A DNA stretch of 64,000 nt from Urechis unicinctus (GCA_034190875.2 CM067357.1:18244573-18308572), one strand, 5' to 3'. Counted from the stretch's first letter, positions 1 to 12,150 are shown. The notes: generated by a model not told the origin, from the letters alone. A program made the numbers and translations.

Positions 1-835
1 GTGAAGTGCCTAGTCTAGTCTGTATGTGGCTTTGGAAACGAAACATACGTGATTTTTGGCTGCCCACGGGTAAATTCTCCCTTGATTGATAACCCAGGCT
101 TATAAACACTCCCCACCTCCCCCTACCTTCTATGATGCGGCCGCGTTAAGCACAATCGACGACTATAATTATGAAATGTAGTGCTAGCCATGTCGTGGTC
201 ATTCACGGAAGATGTATACATCATCCTTGAGCTTTGTCATCATCAGGAGCAAGACATTTGCCGAGTCTGCAGATTATTGTGATCCTTTGCGCTGGTTCAT
301 TGAGCATATATAATTGCTATCAATATTGGACTTTAATTGGGTAAGCTGTGGATTATGAAGCGATTTACTACGTAAATATAAATCGTTTCCATCATAATGC
401 GCTTTTCTCAGCGATTCTGTATCGTTGTATAAAACTTGTGTACTTGAGACTGCATTATTTACGAAATAGGTTTTGCAGTGAAAACGACATTTGGTGGTAT
501 TTGTTGGAAGAACTGCAACAATGGAGCAGTTGATGAAAGCTGGCATAATCAGGTGTAGATACTGAATGGGGTATTTGCTTATTTGTATTTGTGAATTGAG
601 GTCTTCCCTGCTGTCTTACGGCGCATGTCATATCGTGTTCGTAATAACTGAAACGTGTTCATAAATAGAGATAAAGTCGCAATTTTTTAAAATTGCTTTT
701 GATGCATCTACCGTTAGGGACATAAGATATTCGTCATATAAATGCGTCTGCAAGTTGTTTTGATTATAGCTTCCGTTACAAGATTGCAAGACTCTTGAAT
801 GTCTTTAGCAAAATATGCATTTACAAAATAGTTTT
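1..835. other. Left edge of repeat block A, no gene seen
   Basis: This is the truncated left end of a large diverged repeat. The first 30 bases resemble 28130-28170 (shared word tctgtatgtggc). Positions 57-140 carry a weak copy of the module better preserved at 11835-12150 and 28535-28830 (shared wording around gataaccCAGGCTTAT). I see no open frame above 90 codons, no RNA gene and no tandem repeat. The two short overlapping frames at about 274-546 lie on opposite strands of the same DNA and have no recognisable domain. Confidence 0.45.
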
Positions 836-1218
836 AGCAATTGGTCAGCATGAATGTTCTGAAGTCACGATGGTCGCGTCTGCCTTGTAACCTCTCGCAG
901 TCAATTATTAATGAGCTTCTGTTGCATTGTCATTGTGAGTTGCGAGAATGATTGAGTTTCGTAGTGACAACGATAGTATGATATAGACTGTAAGAGGTTG
1001 GGTTAATTTGTTTGAATAGAGTAATTTATATTGAAATCTTGTGCGCGTAATTTGGTTTTGCTGAGCAAATACAACACGATTGAATTGTTTTGCATTAGAA
1101 ACAATAGGTTTGACTGTGTAGAAGTATTTTATAAACCCTGTCGAATAACATGAGCTGAAAACGTTCTTAGACTATCAGGCAATCGATTCGGAGACATTGG
1201 CTATAACAGATATTATTC
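836..1218 (+). repeat. Dispersed repeat module R2, copy in block A
   Basis: It aligns collinearly with 12369-12762 in the same orientation, roughly 80% alike by eye with small indels. Shared landmarks include agcaattgg.cagcatgaat at the left, gactgtaagaggttggg in the middle and cgattcggagacattggct at the right. No open frame is conserved between the copies, so I read this as non-coding repeat sequence. A weaker relative of its left part lies near 29085-29130. Confidence 0.8.
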
Positions 1219-1574
1219 GTTTAAAACATTACTTGACAACACCTAGCAATGCTTTGAAAGCAAAACGTCTAAAACAGCCTTTTCTTCTGCATACTAAATG
1301 TTGTCAGAAGCTCTGTAGTGCGCTGATTGCAAACCAGAAACGTTAGCCATACAATACATGCAAACAAACCAGTTGGCAGCTATGCAAATGTGCTATTCTC
1401 CGTCATACACAAACGTATGTCACGGCAGCTCATCCCTTGGACAATAAAATTGTAACTTTAATTAGATTGTAAAGTGCAAACCGTGAGGTGTTGAAAGCAA
1501 GTTGTTCTCTGCATAACCAGCAATGTGTATCTCTCCGGTGGTATCAGCATTGTCAGCGACAGTGAAGGGCGCAC

Positions 1575-1760
1575 TGCACCTCTCAGCATTCTCGCGAATG
1601 AACTACTGATCTGAAGCACATGGTGCTATATCCCATCGAGGTCACAGGGCTCACAGACACGCTCTTCCGTGCGCGTCAGAGAGCCATCATCCATCACGGA
1701 TATGGTATGACATTGCTCTGGGTTAACTACTGATTGGATGTAATACCTACCCCATGAGCA
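1575..1760 (+). repeat. Dispersed repeat module R3, copy in block A
   Basis: The core ctgatctgaagcacatgg followed by tatcccatcgaggtc recurs at 12797-12885, 29585-29800 and 59148-59235, always on the plus strand, with a weak trace near 38395-38460. The right part (a taatacctacc-like word) also matches 29780-29800 and 59290-59310. This is one of the most widely shared modules in the window. Confidence 0.75.
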
Positions 1761-1839
1761 CAGGGATGTTGTTTGGAGTTTCCCACGATTAACGTTAAAA
1801 GCATCTAATCTTATCCTGGCGCAGAGAATCTTTTGCTAT

Positions 1840-2169
1840 ATGCATGAAATTGTTGGTTTGTATCTCAATAAAGAAAATAACATTAAATCCGTAGAATCGG
1901 CAGTGTGTGCAATATATATTGTTCGTGACCCAATTCAGTCGCTTCGAAAAATAAGAGATAGCAGTAGCAATGGAGGTTGCTCACTCAAGTTTACTGACAT
2001 CGCTAATTCATGGCACAACCGCGTGCGTGATTCAATAATCCAATCTATTGAACGAAAATATGCATTAGAACGCCGGTTCGTGAATCAGAATCGCATTTAT
2101 GCATCAGCTTTGCAACGCCCCAGAGACTTTATCAAGGTCAGCCTGCTGATCACGTCAGGAATTAATTAG
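1840..2169 (+). other. Unassigned 109-codon open frame with one sulfotransferase-like motif
   Basis: The open frame starts at ATG 1840 and ends at a TAA in 2167-2169. I cannot assign it. About 26 residues in, it carries AIYIVRDP, which resembles the (I/V)YLVRDPR signature of the 3'-phosphate-binding loop in carbohydrate sulfotransferases, and it has a tryptophan and several basic residues downstream. Against this, the serine that family members normally keep several residues after RDP is not at the usual spacing, there is no P-loop-like 5'-PAPS motif, and the length is within chance expectation for this composition. The stretch has no obvious counterpart in the other repeat blocks, unlike its flanks. 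It could be a decayed exon, or chance. Confidence 0.12.
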
Positions 2170-2489
2170 TTAATACAAAATAAGAACTTCGTGAGAGCAA
2201 ACGCTCGATGGCATTTGTCATTGCATATACATACATATTACAAAGTATTAAAAGTGACTTAAAACATCCATTTACATACAATCTAGATTTGATTAATTTG
2301 ATTTATTTCATGCGGCGCAATGAAGAAGCTTCCAATTCCCGGGCATGGGTCGGATAACGGTGCCTAGCGAACAGTACAGTGTGAACGCACAGCAGGGCAA
2401 AATTGCGGATGAATATGGAAGGCTGCTATTAATACTGCATGGCAGGTAACCAAATGCCATTCATTATGGCAAGTACCTTTCTAAAATGC

Positions 2490-2650
2490 GTATATACTAG
2501 TCGACACCGCCCATGTTTTACTCTCCTTATGCATCAAATCAAAACATTTATTTGGACATCATTGTTTTTTCACTATCATTAATTCAATCTGTATTTACTT
2601 CAAAAGCCTTATATGCTCAGCTTATATGGATTTAAAAAACTTAATATCAT
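2490..2650 (+). repeat. Dispersed repeat module R4, copy in block A
   Basis: It aligns with 12945-13082. Shared landmarks are tttactctcc followed by atgca, tttggacatcat and acttcaaaagccttata. More diverged versions lie near 4640-4720 and 15570-15720 (shared tcatgatgcacaaat.aac-like words), so the module also occurs more than once inside single blocks. Confidence 0.65.
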
Positions 2651-3179
2651 GAAATGCTACGATTTGGAAAGCCCCTTCAAAAAGCAATAAGTAGTTACGA
2701 GAGTTAGCCGATTGTGTCTTTCCCTCTGAATTACTATATTGCATTTCTTTCCAAGACTTTCGAACAAACATGTGTGCTAAGGTACGTTTTGTGTGTGTAG
2801 TGGAGTAGCATGAATTCACAAATGGTTTTTAATATAGCACATAATAATGATGTATGAACTTCTTTACATCCCAGTTATATTGCTTCATTTTAATAACCTC
2901 GATATAATCTACAAGCTGCATGATACTACAAGTGGGGATTGATGCAGTGTATCATAAATGTTATCATATCGCTCTCGTATAATGTCAGCACAGAAGAAAA
3001 TAGACACTAGAAAGCCGTGGTTTGCGTGTCCGAATGACTCTTTCGCATTAGTGCTATATCGCCAAGAGTCTATGTAATGGTCCGCCAATGCAACAAGTAA
3101 TTGATTATTCACTATGCACGCTCTGTGATTACAGTCATCGCAGCTATATACATATTGAAAAACTTTGTGCAGAGATATT

Positions 3180-3345
3180 CCTGTCCTTGTGTGCCTATAA
3201 GCGTCATTATGCCTTACAATCTAGATCATGTTTATTTCGTTCTTTTTTAGTTCCGAGGTTAATGCGTCGGACTACCATGCCAGTCAACAGTGTATTATGA
3301 ATCATTATGGATCAGATACATGGCGAATGACTCAAGGCAGCTCAG
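3180..3345 (+). repeat. Dispersed repeat module R5, copy in block A
   Basis: It is similar to 13945-14105 and 30720-30900. All three share a taatgcgtc/tcgtgcgtc/catgcgtcc word, then a gtgtat.atgaat-like word, then gacacctggcgaatgac or an equivalent. Identity is low, perhaps 65-70% by eye, but the order relative to the neighbouring modules is kept. Confidence 0.55.
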
Positions 3346-3439
3346 AACGACAGGGCATTAAATCGTTCCAATGAGATCTCTGGATATGTTTGTTGACCTA
3401 ATAGGATGTACGAATCTGTGTCAGCCACACCAACAGCCA

Positions 3440-4015
3440 GGGTAGCTTGTAATTAGATCTTGAATGACCGAGAAAACTGCATGAATTATCAGTTGCCCCT
3501 AGGATAGATTTATTGTAAATGCCTTTATGCTTTGTAAGTGCTTATCATTCCAGTAGACAGGTAGATATCACCTGCCGCTTTTAGATTTTGATTAAACAAA
3601 CACTAGAATTCTTTCGGTAGTATTTCGATTGAATTGAAATTAAATTTCGTTGCTTTTCTGCCAAACGACGTGGAGTCATTGGCACTGTACAGTGCATGAT
3701 TCGACAATTGTATATTGCATTCACTTTGTACTTTGGCCTAATCGGCCTATATGTAAAGGTTTTAATCATCTTTCAGTGGTTAAGGAGGTCTTGTGTTCAC
3801 CCAGAACCCTTTACTATTAATTCATCCTTGGTCGGGTACAAACAAAATAAAACTTAATGAGCTAGCATGACTCAAAACAATGTGTGTGTGAGACACGAAG
3901 CAATTCGGCCAAATTTATCAGATGTCCCATTTAACGTCTTCAAAACGAATAATGAGCGAAGAAATTTGACTATCTGCATCCGTCGTTGTAAAATGGGCAT
4001 CTACTCCTTACCTTC
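3440..4015 (+). repeat. Dispersed repeat module R6, copy in block A
   Basis: This is a 575 bp block collinear with 14660-15232 in direct orientation. Landmarks are gcatgaattatcagttgc, agtatttcgattgaattg, catctttcag, tcacccagaacc, ccttggtcgg and aataatgagcg. Identity is about 75-80% by eye. The small open frame on the minus strand at 3581-3769 is not preserved in the other copy, which argues against coding. Confidence 0.8.
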
Positions 4016-4439
4016 CTTTTAATGAATCGAAATGTATTAAGGAGAATCGCACTGAGTGCTTTGACACAGTTAGTGCAATTGCTGGCGGCGAAACAGCAAA
4101 TAAATGAAAGCGCTGATATATGATTATCTGCATCAATCATTGTAAATGGTACATCTACTCCCTACATGACCTCAAATGACATAGAGCGGTTTGACACAGC
4201 AAATATATAACATTCAACAGGTGAGCACTGAGCCGTCAGCAATGCAACTGTTGACGGCTAATTAAAATATGGTGTGTAATGCTAGTTCTTTACGGCTTTT
4301 GGGCTTCGTTCGAAATTTACGAATCGTTGCTCAGGTGGAATCCCGATGAAGTGCTAGCTTGATTGCCTTTTGATGTCTAGAGACACCTTATTTGCAAGAA
4401 AGTAGGACGCAACACTTTGATCAAAAGCGTAGTGACTGA

Positions 4440-5110
4440 GATGGTTGACATAAATATTACGTCGCTATGGTGTTATATCAACCTGTACGGAAACACTATT
4501 GCCTTTAACGCAATTTGGCTCGATAAAGTTTAAAATGTAACAAATCGGATATATTTAATTCTCATATCGAGATAAAACTTACTTACATAAAAACACAGGT
4601 GCTTTTTATAATCTGACTATACTGCGTCAACATTATCTATGGTGTACGATAAAATCCATGATTACTCTCTCGATGCACAAATCAACGGACTACAACGCAA
4701 TCTAATATTCATTAGGGCATCATTATTTTGTTCTAGTGGTAGTGATTTCCCCCAGTTTATTATGACACTTCTGCAAGGTCTGAATCGATGATATTGATGA
4801 TAATGGCGCAATGCCTCGTGTGCTGACGCTCTGTCACCTTGTTGACAAATATGCTGAACAATTTATTCTTTAGCAAATTATTGTCAGGTGCATTTCGCGC
4901 TTTAGAGCCACTGACAATTGTGATGATGCTGATGACTGATTAATGGCAAGTTTTAAAAAAAATAGGAACATCGTTCAGTTTGTTCCCGTCTATCTAATGA
5001 ACGTAATACTGATTGCTTGCGGTGTAGCTTTTTCAACACGCGCCATGCAGTTGTGCAGATAGAATTTATAAAGATGGTACTTTTCACATACAAACTTTTA
5101 ATTTCGCGGC
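4440..5110 (+). repeat. Dispersed repeat module R7, high-identity copy
   Basis: It aligns with 15300-15450 and 16028-16400. The right part (4888-5110 against 16187-16400) is unusually similar, about 92% by eye count with one uninterrupted identical run of roughly 50 bp in the interval 4960-5020. Weaker relatives begin at 31300, 37000 and 48125, each with a gacattgacaa/aggtatt/ccagttta.-like entry. No open frame spans the conserved part in both copies. Confidence 0.85.
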
Positions 5111-5169
5111 GATATTATTTCATAGACATGTTATCCGAAGTATTTTTATTGCAGCGCCCACTCTCTTAA

Positions 5170-5400
5170 GCTCGCACTTACTCCATCAAAAGAAAAACAC
5201 AGTATCAGCTCTTTTGATGTTAATGCCTCGACGGAAGATAACAGCATTACTTAAGTTTATGGACAACACAAGAGCATTTGGGTGGCATACATCACACTTC
5301 AGATTGTTTTTATGGTGTGCTGGCGACTTTGTAGAATGTGCCAAGCAATCAGATGAAATGTAAAACACCATCGTGTATATACGCAGTTACTCTATGACGT
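5170..5400 (-). repeat. Module R1, minus-oriented copy
   Basis: On the minus strand the words TAATGCTGTTATCTTCCGTCG and a translated VIFRRG match 32060-32200 (VVIFRRG) and, at the DNA level, 37355-37400 and 38210-38320. The plus-strand words atgtgccaagcaatcag near 5337 and 13850 are shared with block B. The frame at 5186-5371 belongs to this repeat and is not supported as a gene. Confidence 0.55.
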
Positions 5401-5596
5401 ACATTAGGTTAGGCTTTTGACATGAAACAATAAGAGCATTACCAGGTCCAGCAGTATGTCTGAAGTGTTGTCTGACACAATTAGCTAATACATGTCTTGG
5501 ACCGTGTGCATTACTGAATGTACGGCAACGGGCGAGTTCAGCATTATGAAATGATACGATTTGCAAAAGAGCAACACAACTGAAGATGACGCATTA

Positions 5597-5745
5597 GTCG
5601 GCTGACGTGACAAAGTATGTTATCAGGCAGCGAATACATACCGGTGGGCTGTCGTTCCTAATACATACACCACGTGCATCTTACTGCATGGTGATGTGAT
5701 GATGTACGCATCTTATGACGTATTAAATGACAAAATATCGATGGA
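5597..5745 (+). repeat. Dispersed repeat module R17
   Basis: It aligns with 38805-38950. Shared words are acaaagtatg, atcaggcagcgaatac or its single-base variants, ggtgatgtgatgatgtacgc or its variants, and a final aatgatgg/aatgacaa. It is direct in orientation and about 75% alike by eye. Confidence 0.65.
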
Positions 5746-5942
5746 CCTAATCGACCAATTCCAACAATCAGGTCTTGATTAAATGATGGATGTGAACACT
5801 GAGGCATGCTGATTCACAGAACAGCATCCAGAAAAGGCTCATCACTTATAACACATCGACTCAGCAAATGCCTCTCTCTCATGTTTGGATGATGAAAATG
5901 ATAGAGGAGTGTCACACGCCAAGTTTGGTATGATGTACGTCT

Positions 5943-6174
5943 CCTGCTACAGTAATGTCACAATCACATTATTCATCCTGCTACTCTAATGTAACAATCA
6001 AAATACTCATCATGCTACAGTAATGTCGCAATCACGATACTTATCTGCCTCAGTAATGTCACAATCACTATACTTATCCCGCTACAGTAATATAACAACC
6101 ACAATACCTATCCTTCTCAAGTAATGTCACAATGACAATAGTTATCGGTAATGTCCAAACCACAAACAATTCAT
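5943..6174 (+). repeat. 34-bp minisatellite, about 6 copies
   Basis: Units begin near 5943, 5977, 6011, 6045, 6078 and 6112, and a final partial unit follows from 6146. Each has a GCTAC-like start, then GTAATGTCACAATCAC, then a TACTTATC-like end. Units differ from one another at several positions, so the array is not freshly expanded. I see no comparable array at homologous positions in the other blocks. Confidence 0.85.
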
Positions 6175-6500
6175 ACATAGCAGCCATCTATAAATTGATT
6201 CTTTTGTCGATGGTACGCGATATTGAAAGCTTATATACATATGCGGTTCGCATTTGGAAGGCTGAAAATGATTAATTGCTATTGGCCATGAACACCAAAT
6301 GATCCCTAAGTTCCGAACTGAGTATCTGTAAGTTTGCCTCACCTGCAAAGCCCGAGTGACAATGGAGACTAAGGACTTTATGGTGTTCCAAACTTAGAAT
6401 CAGAACCAGTGGGAGAAATAGAAAATGATTAAATATTCTATGGTTGACTATCAATGTCCTTACTACAAAGTCAGATTGAAAAATGGAAAATGATCCGTAT

Positions 6501-6822
<322 letters not shown>

Positions 6823-7064
6823 TAATGTTCGACTTCTATATTTTTCAAATCAGAAGTACATATCAGCTATTGGTAAATTGATTCAAGACTTTGATATTCC
6901 ACTTTCAACCAGCAACCTCGCGATAGATTGATATTCACAGCTAAAGAAAGTTGTACGAGAAAAATTCAAAAATGTTTTTTGTATTATTTTCGGGTGTCAA
7001 ATATCAAACTATATTTTTCAGACAATGGGTATCTCGACGTTAAACTTCATATAGATGCATTCAT

Positions 7065-8010
7065 AACCGCAACATACTCACAGATTGTACTAAACACAAA
7101 TATATTGTTTGAGATATTGCTTTTACGACTGCTCATTATCCTTCCACGTCTTCGACGACGAGAGACATTTATACAGACGCCTCGCCTTGGCTAGTTCCTG
7201 ATCATTATGATGGTGGTCCTTAACACGACAGATATGATGAGTAATAAATATACGTACTCATTGAACGCGTCTGTATCCGTTCTTTAATATATTTATGGCA
7301 TCCGTTACGCCGACGGGCATATCAAATAATGGTGCGTCCAATAACGTTTCTATTATGCATCGCTATAAACCATTCTTCACCGTATTGTATGTGGTAGTAA
7401 TTTGTGCACTGCTGTTATTGAGGCCTTGCGAATGTGTCCATAAGAGTTCACGGCGCTCAAGCGAACGTCAATTCAACGCTGACACTGACAAATTCAAAGT
7501 CATTACAATTCAATAGTCGCGTATAAATTGTATTTATAATGCCAAGGGGCTGGTTATGTCTCGCTGACTGACTTATTAAATGATGTCATGGTGAATGATG
7601 TTGAAATGGAACAGCTAATATGGCAAACTGAAAAATTTCTTCTTTCTGTCCAATTATCATCAGTCGGACTTTTATCCAGCCTATACTTGCTCATCGTATT
7701 TCATCTTTCCGTTCCAACATATTTGCGCAATTCAGCGATCATGACGACAACCTAGTAAGACGTGTGGTCAGATTATGGTTTTTTGGTCATTTATTAAATA
7801 TTTTCAATATGTGGAACTCACACTAGCCGCCATAGTTTCATTACTTAACCAGCAAATCCAGTCTGTTTGTATTGTAAGTTCATTCGCAGATACGCTTGGA
7901 AAGATACAGCCAGCCATCTTACGTACGTATACGTATACACATTTGAATTCAAGTGTATATAAGCGCATTCGTATTTTGATGCAGCGTGGATCACTTCACA
8001 AGCAAATGAC
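7065..8010 (+). repeat. Dispersed repeat module R8, block B copy
   Basis: It is collinear with 24003-25490. Landmarks are catgctcacagattgt/catactcacagattgt, ttatacagacg.ctcgcc, gacgggcatatcaaat, aacgtttc, tgctgttatt.a followed by gaccttgcg or ggccttgcg, then after an insertion in the other copy ttgtatttataatgc, gttgaaatgga and gttccaacatatttc. Identity is about 78-82% by eye. The 73-codon frame at 7295-7516 and the 61-codon frame at 24438-24623 overlap homologous DNA and share a few residues (RPC, RQxNA, T/DK), but each is short and lacks a known domain. Confidence 0.85.
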
Positions 8011-8384
8011 ATCCATAATCCTCCTGGGAAATATTATATAACATTCATGTACATAAATTGGCACGCTGAATCTGACATACACTGGCCAATAAAACGATGT
8101 ACGACGATAATTTGATTATGGTTTTCCAGCGATTCGGTGTTTTTGTAGAATTCTAAACGAATTAAGAACTATTACCTTATATCAAAATGAATGTGTTGTG
8201 ATAACGACAGGACTAATTGCAAGTGGAAATGCAAATATGCAGCAGTCGATGAATGTTATAGCCCATATTATATCGCATTAGTAATAACCGAGACTTATAC
8301 ATATCTAAAGAAAATGTAGCAGATTCAAGCCCCTATATTTGTTGCATTTGGTGAAAATCGCATCTGCTATTAGTGATATAGAAT

Positions 8385-9110
8385 ATGATTCATAAAAATG
8401 CCTCTGCATGCTTCTGCACAAATCTGCAGGACGCCACTATTTCTGCTGCTTCACATTAATTGGACGCCTGCTGTCGCAAATTGTCCCTCAGTAATGGGTC
8501 GATATACAGTAATAGCATTCTCTAAGTACAGTATCTGACGTATGCTGATATATCTATCATTTATCACAGTCTTTGAAACAGGAAAACCGAAATGCTTCCC
8601 TTTTTCTCTCTGTTCTTTTCTTTCTCAATTAACGATGATTGCGTGTTCCCGGTAACCTCGGCAGTCATCTTTTGATGCGTGGGTGTTGTATTATTGTAGC
8701 CACGTGTCAGGAGCGTTGAGTCAAGTAATGACCAGAAATAACACCGAGGGGACGAGGTAAACTGCAAGAGGTCGAGTATAGTCACAGCGCTTACGTAGCT
8801 ATATGCGTAATCCATTTGAAATAATGGGCTTTCATGCGTGATCATATTACCATATGAATCCTTTAAGCACTGCGAAATAAAGCAAGTTGAAAATGTTGGA
8901 AAGATGGTCACGAAAAAGGCTAGCGCAGATCTAACTCGTTATACCACATAACTGAGTTGAAGGGAACATTGGGTGTTGATAGCGATCTTGTTATAAAAGC
9001 AGTCTAGCAATTGTTTTACATTATCAGATAGAACATGGCCTTATGCTTTGATAAAGACAATTCTACAACAACAATTCCATCTATATATTATTAACTTAGA
9101 TTATCAGTAG
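8385..9110 (+). repeat. Dispersed repeat module R9, block B copy
   Basis: It aligns with 26150-26650 and 58370-59060 in direct orientation. Landmarks are aaatctgcaggacg, cccggtaacctc.gcag, gatgcgt.g/gatgcatgg, tgttgtattat, gtaaactgcaag and, at the right, ttatcagatagaacatg. The frame at 8564-8911 on the minus strand (115 codons) lies across this module, and its counterpart at 26253-26495 is shorter and differs, so I do not call a gene. Confidence 0.8.
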
Positions 9111-9307
9111 AACGCCTAAAACAACTCCAGAACCGTGAGCCAAATTGTCCATTTAATCGAAAAAGTAGCAATCTAAGGGTATATGCCACGCGCAGTCCTA
9201 AATAAACTCACACGCAGTCCTAAATAAACTCATATACACTGAGGTCTATGCTTCATTTGAACTGGTAGCATGTGCTGTGAGAGATGAGAGGAGAGTTAAG
9301 ATGAAAA

Positions 9308-9491
9308 AATATATATATATATATATATAGATATATATATATATATATATATATGAATATATAGATATATATATATATATATATATAGATATATATATAC
9401 GTATAATTATAGATATATGTAGATATGTTTGTATATGTATATATATATAGAGAGATATATATAGAGATATATTATATATATAGAGATATAT

Positions 9492-9536
<45 letters not shown>

Positions 9537-9722
9537 TATGATATCGTATATATATACATATATCTATATATATATATCTCTATTATATCTCTCATGTATA
9601 TGCATATACGTTAAATATATATATATATATGTCTATGTATATATGTATATATATATATATGTGTATATATATATATATATATATGTATATAAATATATAT
9701 ATATATATATAAGGCATATGTA

Positions 9723-9772
<50 letters not shown>

Positions 9773-9814
9773 TATATATATCTCTATATATATATATATA
9801 TATATATAGATATA

Positions 9815-9899
<85 letters not shown>
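9308..9899. repeat. AT-rich microsatellite field, 592 bp
   Basis: Interrupted AT dinucleotides with many GATA and GTAT interruptions make up the left two-thirds. The last 84 bp or so (from about 9816) are an uninterrupted AT tract. It splits block B between modules R9 and R10. The homologous junction in block C near 26700 has no such array. Confidence 0.97.
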
Positions 9900-9901
<2 letters not shown>

Positions 9902-10034
9902 GCGTTGCGTTCAGTATATTTTGGTCATAATTTGTTTCAATTCATTATGATGGTCAATAATTTATCTTCGTCACCAGGCGCTATGATGGTTTCTAAGGTC
10001 ATGAGCAAAGTTTATCTTTCGTCAAAAGCCAGTT

Positions 10035-10170
10035 TCCCGGACCCAATAAAGAAATGTTATACTACGCTTACATTTATATGTACAGCATCGGCAACAGCCC
10101 TTCTTAAAATTACCATAAAGGTCTCATCGCGATAATATCTGGTTCATCAACAATCGGACTGCAGTTAGCG
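10035..10170 (+). repeat. Dispersed repeat module R10
   Basis: It aligns with 59360-59490. Shared words are tacagcatc.gcaacagccct, gtctcatcgcgataa and cagtctgcagtta or gactgcagtta. Its left end also matches block C near 26840-26880 (acattatgct.ac.tgtat). Confidence 0.75.
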
Positions 10171-10309
10171 CAATCTCAGGGGCTTTTTTCCATAACGGAC
10201 CATGGTATTATGGCTTATAACGGAACCATCCTGTCCTTTGTACTGCGAAAGATATCTCTCCGTGTCAACTATGTCGACGTAACTCATAGTTAACAGCGTT
10301 ACTTTATGT

Positions 10310-10880
10310 GCGTCAAACACCGTAATCTGGGTTTTATATACCAAAGTGCTGTTGTATGGAATCACGATAAAAGGGAGGTATTTGAAGCCACATAGTCAAT
10401 TGTGTTGTTTTATGTTCGTGTGCCAGTTTCCATTGGGGATGCTTAGTTAAGGCAACTAAAGTGGTCAAATTGCGTATATTCATGTCATTGCTGTATAATT
10501 GGTCACAATACCACAAGGCAGCATAAATATAGAACTGCAAAAAATTTATGGGGCAATGGTGGCCTGTATCTGCATTAAATGAGATCACCTGGATTGGGAC
10601 AATATTTACTTTAGCCGCACATACAAACTGCATGACATGGTCACCAGCAGACCTTGGGAACACATTCACGTCAGCGATAACGTGTTTGTTTTGTTATATG
10701 TCCAAGATTCTCTCATAATGGCTCTCTAATCATGAAATGAACCGCAATATGTGACATTCTGGACTGTTCTTGAGGTTAAATGCGCACAAGATTTGAATGA
10801 GAACGTTGAAGCTTATACTAATTCAGCACCAAATGCTCATGTACTTCTGTTCAAGGCGTAGATTGATGCGAGAAGGATTT
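10310..10880 (+). repeat. Dispersed repeat module R11, block B copy
   Basis: It aligns with 26950-27555. Landmarks are tgcgtcaaacac.gtaatctg, agtcaattg or ggtcaattg, accacaaggca.cataaat, tggtc.ccagcag.ccttg, aatggct.tctaa.catgaaat and gttgaagctta or attgaagctta. It is direct in orientation and about 70-75% alike. The 111-codon minus-strand frame 10334-10669 and the frame 27013-27246 fall on it without shared protein sequence. Confidence 0.75.
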
Positions 10881-11018
10881 TCAATGGGTTACCTTGGTGA
10901 TAAACGGTACCTCGGGGGAAGAATCGTCGTTTATAGATATTAATTACCGGCAATTAAGAGGAATAATTCCCTGATGCAAACGCATTACCCGTGAGACAAG
11001 CTATTGTTTCTAGGAAAT

Positions 11019-11300
11019 ATGATGATATTGGTAATGGTGCTGACGGTGGTATTCATGCTGGCAATTTGTTTACTGTTATCATTTGTGTCATTGATAACGA
11101 TGATAATCATAATTATGGTGGCTATGATGAGGAGGATGAAGATGCTGCTGCTGATGTTGGTGATGATGACGTCATTGTTACAGTTTTTCCTCTGATTCAC
11201 CACATTCATCGTCCATGTGAATTTGGCTCAGAACAGTCTCTTTCTGCTGTTTACCCCACATTCTCACAATGGTCCTGTATGTAGCACGCCTTTCATCATC
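11019..11300 (+). repeat. Degenerate GAT-rich module, block B copy
   Basis: This GAT/GCT-rich stretch (11100-11175 densest) is followed by ggctcagaacagt.tc and a tcatcatcctcatca tail. It lies in the same order as 27590-27780 in block C, where the trinucleotide part is a nearly pure GAT run. The Asp-rich frame at 10991-11284 is a by-product of the repeat. Confidence 0.6.
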
Positions 11301-11834
11301 CTCATCATTCAACACGAGAGCGTCCGTAACAGCTGAGATGTATACATAAATAAAGATTAAGTCTCCAATTCACACAGTTGCTTTTGATGCATTTTTTGTG
11401 AAAACCACATCTACCTTCAGTGACGTATGATAGTGGCTCATATAAAAGCGTCAGCAATTTTTATTCTAATTGTTGCTTCATTAGTGAATGTGATTTTAAC
11501 CTGTTGCTGCTGATAAACTCGCCCACTCCACACTCGTCGACTCATTATAGAGGACGCGTTTAACCACCGGCGTACCATAGCATAGAATATAGTCGAAATG
11601 AGAGAAAGGTCTGAATGAATTGCAACTAATTGATAAAAGACTTTTATTCCTGATCCTGCCATGAACATAGTTAACGCGATACTATAGCGTATTGCTCTAC
11701 AAACGCGTTGGTCCCTATATGGCTATAGGAGATACTACTCTTCGGATTGGTTAGTACTTTCTATTCACAATGTTATGTCAACAATAAGTATCCTCCACCT
11801 GCTTTTACATGTTCTTTGTGGTTGTTCACAGTAA

Positions 11835-12150
11835 AATCCTTTCTTGAATGATAACCAAGGCTTATCTCGCACTGCAGTAAACGTGGTAATTGTGTAATTC
11901 CGTAAGGTCAAGCTGGTTGAAGACAGGTCGAATCTTTATAAACATGTCCATGATGCCCTTATGAGTACCTTCTATAATGGGACAGTATTGGGCGCACGTG
12001 ATGTGTCCACTAATGGAATGGTGTGTTCGAAATGTTATTTTATTTACCCTTAAGAGTTTGAGTCGCATTTTATCTAAAGGCACAGTCAGCAGCTTATCAT
12101 CCAACTCGAATGTCAGACATTTACTGAGTCAGCATACTAGTATGCTCTTA
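11835..12150 (+). repeat. Module R1, block B copy
   Basis: It aligns with 28535-28830 (shared aatgataaccCAgGCttat-like, cttatgagtacc/tttatgcgttca, aatggga/aatgggg, ttaatgtgtccact or cgtgatgtgtccact, ttacc and tgcattttca-type words). It is more distantly related to 51265-51535 and 63430-63840 on the plus strand and to 37255-37655 on the minus strand. The best-conserved part is the AATGGAGTG....ATTTTATTTACCC-like core. Confidence 0.65.

Noticed and set aside
7295-7516. 73-codon frame with a hydrophobic, signal-anchor-like segment
   Set aside because: The partner at 24.4 kb keeps only scattered residues and a shorter frame; the hydrophobic run is not conserved.
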